NCBI RefSeq assembly: GCF_963678635.1
Contig: NC_087063.1
Coordinates: forward strand, 50,915,220-50,979,219
Source of the DNA: Symsagittifera roscoffensis
Lineage: Eukaryota > Xenacoelomorpha > Acoela > Convolutidae
Reading direction: 5' to 3'
Length of the DNA stretch: 64,000 nt
Below, in pieces: positions 22,701-29,012 of the stretch. Within the stretch, counting starts at the first letter, position 1. Every line of letters starts with the position of its first letter. The position numbers were made by a program, and so were the translations under genes. The notes under the pieces are model-generated. The model did no database searches and was not told where the DNA came from. It worked only from the letters and a program-made list of their open reading frames with translations.

Positions 22701-24683
22701 GAGGAGGTCTAGCTGCGTCAGTTTAACCATCGGATTTCGTGAGAACATGTCTGTAAACGGCTTACTGCTATCTCTGTCCAACGCAGATTCTTCTTTAATA
22801 GGTACTGTCTTCGTCTTTCTCGTTTGTCCAGTGGTTGAAGATACTTCATCTGTCTAAAAGTGTTTTAATGAATTTCCATAGATATCTGTTGATTTATTGA
22901 AAAGTTTATCTAGTTTTTAAAAAACCTAAGTTATTATTCAGAATGCAAAAAACATAGCCAACGGAGAGCTGGAAAGTGTCAATGAACTCATGAAACTATA
23001 GAAAAAACGTCAGTTTTTTTTCAATTTTCAACTTCACGTTAAAGCTCTTTCAATTTCAGGACTTTTTATTATTGAAATTTTTTCCTAAAACTAAACCAAT
23101 TAAAGAAAACTGGGTCATAAGGTTATTTTCTGCTGGGAAATCTGAAAACGAAAATGCCTTTTTTGAACGAAAAAAATCATTCACGTTTTTTCGTGTCATT
23201 AGCAGCTTCGTATTTGGAGAATGTCATTTGCCCTCCCTATAGTGAATCAATTTGAATTGAACTTAGAACGAAGTCAAACCGCAAAAATTCAAACTTGAGC
23301 GTGACAAATCTTAAGACTTTTTCCAGAAAAAAAACGACAAACCAACAATACTTTTATAAGAGTATCCACTATGTTCATGACTCTTGACCAAATGCCAGTC
23401 ATCATAAAAAGAAAAACTGTTGAAACGGCAGAAAGAAGCTAAGGAAATCCTTCAGGTTGAACAATTTCGGAAAAAAATTGATCAGAAGACAGGATGCACA
23501 GATAACAAGTTTCCAATACAAAACATTAAATCAGAAGGAACTAACTAAAGAATAAATATCAGTCCTAAAAAAAACAGTTAAAAAAGCATTTTAAAAAATT
23601 TTTTGACGCTGGGATAATTCCCCAATTGAGCCGCTTTAACAGCCTAGCATACCATTTCATTCAAACTCCCATTTGACTGTGAATGGCGATGCTCTAGATT
23701 GAAATTTAGTGTATCAACGTTCATGGCTTTAGTAGGGAGGGCGTCCTCTGGGTTTATTGCCTTGTTGATGTCCATAATGGCTTCATCGTGACCGTTATTC
23801 TCGTCACAGTTCAAGAGATGGTTATTCATGGATTCAGCGTCTGTAATTGCCTCATTCTGATTCGACCCAGCTAATGCAGCTTCCAATTCTTAAAACAAAA
23901 TTCATTTTATTGTTCAACTGCCTACCAAACTACCTATTGCAAATGAGCTGTCTGAAGCTACGAGATGACTCAGCTATCAGCTCATTCTTTTTCCAGTGAG
24001 ATCACTCTGAACTAAAGTTGTTCATACCTTTTCTTTGAATTTCCTCCAACTGAGATAATCTCTCCGAAATTAGTTCATCCACAGGACACATTTGCTGTGG
24101 TTGCAGGCACTGAATTCCCATTTTAGTCACACTCACACCATTGCTTTCGGTCTTATCTGATCTCACATTCAGCACAGACTGGAGTGACGTAGCCAATTGA
24201 GCTGTCACTTCATTTAGCAGATCAGAAAGGGACACCGACTGCTCTCGTTCTAGGGTTCTCTGCAGAGCGACAGAGGGTCTACTGACTTCGTTATCAACAG
24301 CTGCATTTTCTCCAATTTCATTGGCACAGTTTAGTTCCCCGACAACTAAAAAGTAGGACGTGAAAAACATAAAACTTTAGTTGTTATTGTAAAACCATAC
24401 ACTTTAATTTGCAAGTACTGTTTTGCATTCAAATTAGAAAACAGTGTATATAGCAGGCTGGTTACTCAACGACGTGGAATAATCAACAGTGTCTGAAAAA
24501 GTTACGCTGAATTTCCTGATTTAACATTGCCTTTCAATTTAATCGAAGTAAGTTTGATAATCAGTACAGATTTGGAGATTAAAGACACTAACCATCTGTA
24601 ACAGGAACTATGCTAGCAAATGTTACGATGGGAATCTGGTTACTCTGTTGAGACGATGTGTGCCCTTTACTAGGTTGCGGCAT
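3921..24683 (-). CDS. NIPBL: NIPBL / Nipped-B / SCC2 cohesin loader, 14 exons, 3' end outside the window
   Basis: NIPBL with MAU2 loads cohesin onto chromatin in the nucleus. It is a large HEAT-repeat protein with a disordered N-terminal part. Exons read from 24,683 down to 3,921 join in phase except across one large intron. Diagnostic stretches are ALVLQLIQSVIHLPS, PLFENFVQDLL, NKPEWPASE, FDVYLRQ, SVRKRVVRILRDIC and EKLWFTP, in the family order. The N-terminus IPIVTFASIVPVTD resembles the conserved MAU2-binding start of animal NIPBL. The join from 22,596 to about 13,438 does not fit in phase, so at least one exon in that 9-kb intron is unplaced. C-terminal HEAT repeats are missing and should lie left of base 1. 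Introns are packed with transposons, none of which interrupts an exon I could place. The family call is firm for the central exons and moderate for the four N-terminal ones. Confidence 0.85.
4772..5090 (+). repeat. Interspersed family, copy A (3' part missing)
   Basis: Begins ACATAGCCAACAGACAG, then GAGTCAAT. Shares CTTTAAAGCTCTTTGAA, GAAAACTGGATCAA-like and TTTTCGTGATCTTTTGCTTT landmarks with the copies at 6,480, 14,024, 15,770 and 22,952. Confidence 0.65.
5127..5211 (-). CDS. NIPBL: NIPBL short exon
   Basis: 85 bp; acceptor GTTTAG, donor G|GTAATC. Encodes VLEVFEKLWFTP, completing the RKLV...F.KLWFTP signature with the exon upstream. The intron between them holds the MITE at 5,263-6,446. 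Confidence 0.9.
5263..6446. mobile_element. MITE-like DNA element with TA target duplication
   Basis: A perfect 17-bp terminal inverted repeat CGAGGCCAAACTGTGCA (5,263-5,279; inverted at 6,430-6,446) is flanked by TA on both sides, as in Tc1/mariner insertions. Subterminal copies of AAGTGGATTCC (left) and its inverse (right) follow. The centre (5,690-6,110) is a loose tandem array with palindromes. There is no transposase, so it is non-autonomous. Confidence 0.85.
5690..6110. repeat. Palindrome-bearing tandem array inside the MITE
   Basis: Three units share GTCATTNNGTTGAGAGTG and an inverted repeat CAGTATTTGGGATT...AATCCCAAATACTG with a loop of a few bases. A further diverged palindrome closes the array. 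Confidence 0.8.
6480..6933 (+). repeat. Interspersed family, copy B
   Basis: Complete-looking copy: starts ACATAGCCAAC, has subterminal GAAAGAGTCAATGAA and ends ACGTTCATCGACTCTTAA. The inner inverted repeats suggest a MITE. Confidence 0.65.
6952..7099 (-). CDS. NIPBL: NIPBL exon
   Basis: 148 bp; acceptor AATTCAG, donor CTG|GTCAGT. Encodes ILDTGISVRKRVVRILRDIC and CCKLIRRINDEDSIRKL. The donor lies only about 20 bp from the end of an interspersed repeat (6,480-6,933). Confidence 0.93.
7535..7674 (-). CDS. NIPBL: NIPBL exon
   Basis: 140 bp; acceptor GTTCAG, donor AG|GTCAGC. Encodes MFIDSSSNVREAAVDLLSRF and EKYFDMIANR, a canonical HEAT repeat of NIPBL. Confidence 0.93.
7872..7970 (-). CDS. NIPBL: NIPBL short exon
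   Basis: 99 bp, 33 codons, between TTTCAG and GG|GTAACT. Encodes VAIRTKAVKCLTAVVEADPS, which continues FDVYLRQ exactly as in the family. Confidence 0.92.
8195..8530 (-). CDS. NIPBL: NIPBL exon
   Basis: 336 bp; acceptor ATTTTGCAG, donor CAG|GTAAAC. Encodes YYIAQWYRDMRLEIE, then ACLIASYLASERPFMKSF and DVYLRQ, a characteristic NIPBL block. Confidence 0.93.
8700..8849 (-). CDS. NIPBL: NIPBL exon
   Basis: 150 bp; acceptor TTTTCAG, donor TTG|GTGAGT, phase 0 to 0. Acidic EDDDEGEDW linker, then LQRVMLDYLQDLSDTEPSLL, which precedes the YIAQW block in the family. Confidence 0.9.
9552..10542 (+). mobile_element. 5'-truncated non-LTR retrotransposon inside a NIPBL intron
   Basis: Flanked by a perfect 14-bp target duplication AGTACACAGGTTGC (9,538-9,551 and 10,543-10,556). 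The insert begins inside the C-terminal part of ORF2. Reading frames 9,552-9,968 and 9,914-10,210 show the block after reverse transcriptase (NIALRTITGCVKMTNIDDLH; then CPDCNDKPHNVHDLFNC and EDLWLYPLEV) typical of jockey-like elements. The two frames need one frameshift to join. The 3' tail is (TAC)n followed by (AAC)n. It is a dead, recent 5'-truncated insertion. Confidence 0.85.
10557..10932. other. NIPBL intron segment
   Basis: Intron between the end of the non-LTR insertion and the next exon. Contains a third copy of the CTTGC...GCAAG hairpin repeat (about 10,755-10,860). Otherwise nothing visible. Confidence 0.5.
10933..11577 (-). CDS. NIPBL: NIPBL exon, best-conserved HEAT block
   Basis: 645 bp, phase 0 to 0; acceptor GCTTAG, donor GAA|GTTAGT. 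Carries ALVLQLIQSVIHLPS, PLFENFVQDLLTTVNKPEW, SLLGRLL and YLGVIAARLRKDA. These are near-invariant in animal NIPBL and make the gene call secure. Confidence 0.93.
11578..12022 (-). other. NIPBL intron, 445 bp
   Basis: Standard GT-AG intron between two well-supported exons. I see no transposon or other structure in it. Confidence 0.7.
12023..12915 (-). CDS. NIPBL: NIPBL exon, start of the conserved HEAT region
   Basis: 893 bp; acceptor ATTTTAG, donor TCT|GTAGGT. The first part is a poly-Lys and acidic linker. The second half (VYIEELFETMIKFLHYQF, NTIFPEFDPLYR, ISELQLATLRLITS) matches the conserved N-terminal HEAT part of NIPBL. It runs in frame into the next exon as LITS-VFARYPRHRQL. Confidence 0.88.
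13012..13147 (+). repeat. Interspersed family, copy C (internally deleted)
   Basis: Both ends are present (ACATAGCCAACAGACA and ACGTTCATTGACTCTTAA) with most of the interior missing. Confidence 0.6.
13218..13438 (-). CDS. NIPBL: NIPBL basic/acidic linker exon
   Basis: Donor AAAAAG|GTAATA. The acceptor is either of two tandem CAGs, giving a first base at 13,438 or 13,432. Encodes a charged, NLS-like stretch (KKGQKRPREEGGSDDD, WKKRKYNRVYSL). It joins the next exon as KK-E-IKDSSEF. Its 5' phase (2) does not match exon 4, so an exon between them is unplaced. Confidence 0.7.
14024..14514 (+). repeat. Interspersed family, copy D
   Basis: Full-length, diverged copy: ATATAGCCGATAGACAGCTGG at the start and TATAAGAGCCTGAAC...CATCGACTCAT at the end. 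Confidence 0.6.
15770..16035 (+). repeat. Interspersed family, copy F (both ends missing)
   Basis: Matches the centre of copies A, B and D (AAAGCTCTTTGGTTTCCTGG, GAGAAAACTGGATCAATA, GCTATTCGATAGTGGA). Confidence 0.55.
16068..16740 (-). CDS. Possible small exons of an unrecognised gene, or missing NIPBL exons
   Basis: Three minus-strand pieces look coding. A 45-bp exon (16,740-16,696) sits between TTGTAACCAG and a perfect GTAAGT. An open stretch ending near 16,275 encodes QISVQKIWLGNTAEGAHVL. A third, starting after TTTAG near 16,247, encodes TGLFDYLSSQFIPTSSKRQ and may end at a GC donor (AG|GCAAGT). I do not recognise the protein. The pieces do not join in one phase: the gap between the second and third would be only about 30 bp, with an in-frame TAG. 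They could be the exon(s) that fix the NIPBL phase problem, a nested small gene or a pseudogene. Confidence 0.3.
16741..17232. other. Gene-free intron stretch
   Basis: AT-rich sequence between the possible small exons and the non-LTR element. I see nothing I can name. Confidence 0.4.
17233..17810 (+). repeat. Two tandem 289-bp 5' monomers of the non-LTR element
   Basis: 17,233-17,521 and 17,522-17,810 are near-identical, each beginning GTAACCCACCAAAGTTCT. Each has a tRNA/A-box-like GGTGGCTCACTGGTAGAG and ends inside the first codons of ORF1, so the ORF1 start codon is itself duplicated (17,440 and 17,729). Confidence 0.85.
17729..18043 (+). CDS. ORF1-like protein of the non-LTR element
   Basis: 104 residues, ATG start. 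Asn/Thr/Ser-rich N-terminus, then a short helix-prone stretch (QQKVPQIFESLGKKIIASI). No zinc knuckle is visible. It sits where ORF1 (the RNA-binding protein) is expected, just downstream of the second monomer, and is probably truncated. The call rests on position only. Confidence 0.45.
   Translation: MTNSNTETFDSVGITNTNANSGNTYSDGNNYPPLRYLRSNSNNPISKPENKRGCAVLSPCEETDDKSHKIQAAVEQSVQQKVPQIFESLGKKIIASIQQTVNNV
18561..19448 (+). pseudogene. Endonuclease (APE-like) part of ORF2, broken
   Basis: Residue blocks of the AP-endonuclease-like domain are spread over at least three frames: HLNVGFLHKHYDELEALI, LLCPSETWL with the catalytic Glu, NRGGVLV, ACGDFNIDIL, then FSDHSPITLAIY with the catalytic Asp-His. 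Stops and frameshifts separate them, so it cannot make an active nicking enzyme. Confidence 0.75.
19659..20770 (+). pseudogene. Reverse transcriptase part of ORF2, broken
   Basis: RT fingers and palm motifs are visible in order over several frames. A local duplication with T-runs around CATTTGCAGATGA (about 20,517-20,605) sits between the LIYI and FADD motifs, exactly at the catalytic core. The remnant is non-functional. Confidence 0.8.
21451..22595. other. Intron stretch between the non-LTR element and NIPBL exon 4
   Basis: No exon recognised. Contains a CTT-rich microsatellite (22,111-22,153) and otherwise plain AT-rich sequence. Confidence 0.45.
22596..22853 (-). CDS. NIPBL: NIPBL exon 4
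   Basis: Acceptor CACTTTTAG, donor GAG|GTAAAA; 258 bp, phase 0 to 0. Contains FTDMFSRNPMVKLTQLDLL. No recognised domain. Its place in this gene rests on strand, phase and position. Confidence 0.5.
22854..23652 (-). other. NIPBL intron 3 with a copy of the interspersed family
   Basis: About 800 bp between exons 3 and 4. Most of it (22,952-23,386) is one copy of the ACATAGCCAACAGA interspersed family. Nothing else is visible. Confidence 0.5.
22952..23386 (+). repeat. Interspersed family, copy E
   Basis: Starts ACATAGCCAACGGAGAGC, has GTGTCAATGAAC near the start and GTTCATGACTCTTG at the end. Lies in a NIPBL intron. Confidence 0.6.
23653..23888 (-). CDS. NIPBL: NIPBL exon 3
   Basis: Acceptor TTTTAAG, donor GTATGC; 236 bp; the phase-1 base from exon 2 completes a GAA codon. 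Encodes a low-complexity acidic and Asn-rich stretch. Assigned from splice signals and phase, not similarity. Confidence 0.55.
24028..24345 (-). CDS. NIPBL: NIPBL exon 2
   Basis: Acceptor TTTTTAG at 24,346-24,352; donor G|GTATGA. 318 bp, phase 1 to 1, joining exon 1 as V-V-G-E. Polar, helix-prone sequence (SLSDLLNEV), low conservation, as expected for this part of the family. Confidence 0.6.
24593..24683 (-). CDS. NIPBL: NIPBL exon 1 (start codon)
   Basis: ATG at 24,683-24,681; 30 codons plus one base; donor G|GTTAGT. The stretch IPIVTFASIVPVTD resembles the N-terminus of animal NIPBL. An upstream ATG is followed at once by a stop in its frame, so this start is preferred. Confidence 0.6.
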
Positions 24684-25103
24684 CACATCACCATGAATAA
24701 ATAAAAATCTTCTATTCAAAATTCATTGTCATCAATGACTTCAAACGTTTTCATTGGTAGAAACCCACTGGCAATCAGGGCAAAAAAATGATATTTTCAG
24801 TATTTCAGTTTCATTTCTCTATCTAAAAAGTATACTTCGTGAGAAATTAAATATTAAAGGAAAGCAATTTTTTTTTTTTAATTTAAGGTTTATTCTAGAA
24901 AAAATGCTGTAAAAAGAAGTAATAAGAGCTGAAATAGCGTTTGAATTGTAGTACATAAAATTTGGAGGCCAGCATTTAAACTAATACCGGACTAAATTAA
25001 GTTTAGGATTCCCGAGAATGGTTTTTTTTCGGACCAAGCGGTGTATAATTCTCAACTAAAACTATTTAGGACTGAAACTACTAGGGCAAGTGAGGACAGG
25101 TAA
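24684..25103. other. Only 420 bp between the NIPBL start codon and a retrotransposon LTR
   Basis: Should hold the NIPBL 5' UTR and, unless the LTR supplies it, the proximal promoter. AT-rich; no core-promoter motif that I would defend. Confidence 0.45.
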
Positions 25104-26022
25104 TGTGACATTCGACCAGAATGTGAAAAATACAATCTCTGCAGAAGTCGAATTTTTAGCAGCGAGCCTTCCGGATTGGTGATTATTAAGAACTAAGAAC
25201 GTTATTGGAACGATTGGCAAAACGGTGAGGGCTGGAATATTGTGGTATTTTAAAATTTCAAAAATTCGAATTATGACGTCATATTTCTGAGAAACGTCAG
25301 AAACGGCCATTTTGGCTAAAACAAGAAAGAAAAACAGAACAACATTAGCTGCGCTAACAACAACTACGAAATCGAGATTGGAAAACGACAACGAGTTACA
25401 GAGTAACAGAGAACACTCCGAGTTGCAACTATTGTGCCGCTACAATAGTTGCAAGGCCGTTGCGAACAACGGTGAAGGGTGAAAGACGGCCTTCCGGATT
25501 AGGAAGAAATCAGGATTAACAAGCTTGATCCAGCGGATTTGTCAATCCGGAGGGGTAAAGGAACTGAAACTTTTATCCTGTTACATAAACTTTTAGCTTC
25601 CTGTCATGTCCTGACTTGAATTTAATTAACATCTAGATTCATTTTGATAAGGATGAGAAGCTAGGAGTTGGGGGAAAGGGTTGATCCATCTTCGATGGAG
25701 ATGATGATTTTTATCTACTGAACAAAAACAATAGTAGTATAATGAGTAGTAGCCCTGTTTTTAGGAGTGACCTCGTGGTCTGGGGATACTGAGACCCAGC
25801 CATGAGCTCACTATTTCTGCATGAAATCTAGTTAATTTGAGTGTTTTGACCGAAGCCGAAAGCAGTAACGTTTTGGTCGACGCGATGTTAGAAAGACCAC
25901 CGAAAAGTACTGGCTTGGTAGAGACGGTGAAAAGCATGCAAAGCTCTGTTTAGACGTTAGCCAGTCGTCTTAAGACTTAGTTTTGTCTTCCGTCGATATG
26001 TATCTTCCGGGCGAATGTTACA
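25104..26022 (+). repeat. 5' LTR of element 1 (919 bp)
   Basis: Begins TGTGACATTCGACC and ends GGGCGAATGTTACA, which are near-inverted copies of each other. Differs from the 3' LTR at only a few positions by eye. Contains the GGTCT...AGACC hairpin (25,777-25,796) and an inverted CCTTCCGGATT / AATCCGGAGG pair (25,491 and 25,548). Confidence 0.95.
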
Positions 26023-26034
26023 TAGATGTTTTTA

Positions 26035-26049
26035 TGGCGCTCCTGGGTG
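26035..26049 (+). other. Primer-binding site of element 1
   Basis: TGGCGCTCCTGGGTG, 12 bases after the LTR, begins TGG as required to pair with tRNA CCA ends. The same site is in elements 2 and 3. In element 2 the match to the 3' end of animal tRNA-Asn extends further (two mismatches in about 18 by memory of the tRNA). Confidence 0.75.
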
Positions 26050-29012
26050 TTATTCTTTTTAAGATCATGACCGGCAGAACCGTTAACGAGCACTCCGCGC
26101 CGAGCGGATGCTCACATTAACGCCCTTAATAGGCCTAAACCGCCGGGGCGGAAGGGTAGTTCGGAACGCGGAAGCCTTCCGGATTACCGTGAATAGCTTT
26201 TTAACTTAGTTAAGACCGAAAATTCACGAACCAGGAAGGGTGGGGGGATTCGCGGTCCCGTCATCTCCTGAATGGTTTGTGACCAAAAACACTTAAATAT
26301 ATATATATAAAACCAAACAAAAAGTATTATAGTACCCAAGAAAAACAAAAAACATAAAAAAAACATACGAAAAAACCAAAAACAGTAAAAAAGTAAAAAA
26401 TCAGTAGAAATCATCCCCCCAGACAAGGTGTGATCCGACCCTCCCGTTTGTTGTTGATAGATATATTGTTGTTACAGGCATTTATATCAGTCAGGATCGT
26501 TACGATCAGTTTTGTAGCCCGTTTGTGAGGCTTGTACTGTAGGGTTATTTGAGCATTTAAGCACGTTAATGATAAATTGCGCCCAATCCGGAAGGGTCAG
26601 CTGATTTGCGCTCAATTCGGAAGGGTCTTGGGAGAAGACTGATCCGGCAAGCAGTACAAGGAGCAACAAGAAGGGGCTCAACGACAACAACAATCGACTG
26701 TTGGGTATCGTTAGCGAGTTTTGTGTCCCTTTTGGTACAAAAAATTAAGATAGTAATCTGTGGGGGGCTCGACAGTGCTGCACTGTAGTGACCCTTCACC
26801 GAACTGCGAATATCCGAGTTAAGCACCTTAATTCGGATATTAAACAAACCCGGAGGGGTATAGTATTACTACTATTATTAATTATATAGCCTATATTAAT
26901 AGTCTTATATCGTTTTTCAGTCAAAAGCAACGAAAACAGACCGGTTTTTAGGGTCAAAATAGCGATATTTTGATCCCCCCACAAGTCGCGATTTTTGAAA
27001 TATCGATATTTTTTGAAACGGAAAAAAGCGCTAAGTTAGTGTGTTACATCGTAACTGCACTACCACAATAGAGAGAACCGGTTAAATTTAGTTCGAAAGT
27101 GGTTGGAACTATTTTGGTACCGAGAACCGAAATTTGGTGATTTTTGAGAAAACGAAACACTATAAATTTAGAAAATTTTTTGAAATTTTTGAGTTACAAC
27201 AGTAAAAATAGTTGTTCGGACAACGTCCACTAGTGAATCTACAAGTTTTAAAACCCGCTACCCGAAAGCCTTCCGGGTTGCAGAGAAATCGAACTTAACG
27301 TGTTTGATTTGGTGGATTCATCAATCCGGAGGGGTACAGGTAGCATAGTTTTTCGCAAATTTTTTCAGCAAAAGCGTTTTAGATCGGGTCTTTTGCATTG
27401 AACTAGAAGAGTATAGGCCTTTTGAGCTCGGATCAATAATTTTTAGGTCGAAAGGACCTGATTTGCGGAAAAAGTTAGGCGGAACCTAAAAGAGAGAAAA
27501 ATTTTTGAGTTTAGAAAAAAGACGTTTTGGTTAATAACTTTGGAACTACTGGGCATATCGAGTTGATCTTGGTACCAATAGATCAAAAATTAGCTGAGCT
27601 TACTGATAGGGATAAAAGTTTTCCGGAAAAATAAGCGTGAAAATTTTTTGAGATTGTTTTTAGCAAATTCCTCAATTTGGAAGGGTACACCCTTCACGTT
27701 TTACAAAAATTTTTTAGAAAAGCCCTTATACCCAAAAGGTAATAGCGGTTGAATAAAGTAACTTTAGGCTGTTGTAGACGAAAAGGGAAGGCTAAAGGCA
27801 CAGCAAAAGCTTAAGCGAGCCGAAGTTAGGCGAGCGATAAGACCCTTCACCGTTAGTGTGAATTGTCAAATAAGAGGCTTAATTTCAATCCGGAAGGGTC
27901 TAGGAAAGTAGTGCATACCCTTCCTAGTTAATTGAAAGAGCAAAATTGCATCGGAGAACGTATCCGGAGGGGTATAGGTTGAAAGTAAGAAATCTCCGAA
28001 AAGCTACTTTTACAAAACCGGAGGGTTCCCAATCCGGAGGGATCAAAATTTTTTTTTTCAAGTTAAGAGGGTTCCGAATCCGGAGGGGTCTTATAGTTGC
28101 AATTTCGGAGGGGTCCAAATCCGGAGGGGTCTTATATTAACTAACTCAGAGGGGTCCCAATCCGGAGGGGTCTAGATTCTGCCAGTCCGGAAGGGTCCTA
28201 TTTGTGCCAACCCGGAGGGGTATTATTTTTTTAAAGGACTTAGGTAGACGAAAGAAAGAATAAAAAGTGAGAGGTATTAGGTTAATAGCACACAGGCTAG
28301 GTATCAGTGACTTCACTGGTAACTTGCCTTTCAATGAGAACCAGACCAAAACAAAACAGGTCCGAACTCGGATATTCGCGACACTAAGTCCAAATTAAAA
28401 AGTGCGTGATTCATTGGTGTGGATTGTAACATAATACGTTTTTGGGAAAAGTGACTGCCCTGAGGATTTTAGTAGTTCTAGCTCGGGCAGTCCAAAGGCA
28501 GATAGGTAACATAGTACTCGGTGGGTGCAATAGACGCCCACTTGAGAAAATTACTGCCTTCAAAGTTTTGTCTGTTTGGTGCAGCACCGAGCAGGGAAAG
28601 CTTTTTCTTTAAAAGACAGGTTCGACTATTGTACTGCGACCGACTAAGAGTACATCACACATACGTTTTGTTCATAGAGGTATTCATAGTTTGACACTAA
28701 ATATATATATTTTGTTTTTTTTTTATTTTAAATCAACATAAACTGTGCTTGATTGGGTAGTGAGTACACTATCTTTTAAATTGACTGATAACATCATATT
28801 GTGCTAGTTTTCAAATCTTACCACCGATAATCGGTTAGTGTGAATAAATTTTATACAAACTGTACTCTGATAACATATAGGGATTCGTGGTCACTATTTA
28901 ATAGAATCTTGTGAAAATTATTGTGTTGTGTCATTATTATTGTTGTTAATAAAACTATAGGGTCTCTAGCAATCGGGTTGAGTATAGGCATTAAAAAGTG
29001 ACAAGATAGAGA
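26050..29012 (+). other. Long non-coding leader of element 1
   Basis: 3 kb before gag with no conserved ORF. The motif TCCGGA(A/G)GGGT recurs throughout, densest at 27,890-28,225, where about ten copies are spaced 15-40 bp. A module like the LTR one (CCTTCCGGGTT...AATCCGGAGGGGT) sits at 27,266-27,335. A stem-loop CTCGGTGGGTG...CGCCCACTTGAGAA (28,517-28,547) is shared with element 2. Likely RNA-level functions such as packaging or translation, by inference. Confidence 0.6.

Noticed and set aside
26487-26693. Minus-strand frame with a signal-peptide-like start (LLSLSPFLLLLVLLAGSVFS) in the element 1 leader, repeated at 63,766-63,981
   Set aside because: No ATG, antisense to the element, and its conservation is explained by conservation of the leader itself.
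27890-28225. CRISPR-like array suggested by regularly repeated TCCGGAGGGGTC
   Set aside because: Repeats are too short, spacing irregular, host is an animal, and the array belongs to a retrotransposon leader.
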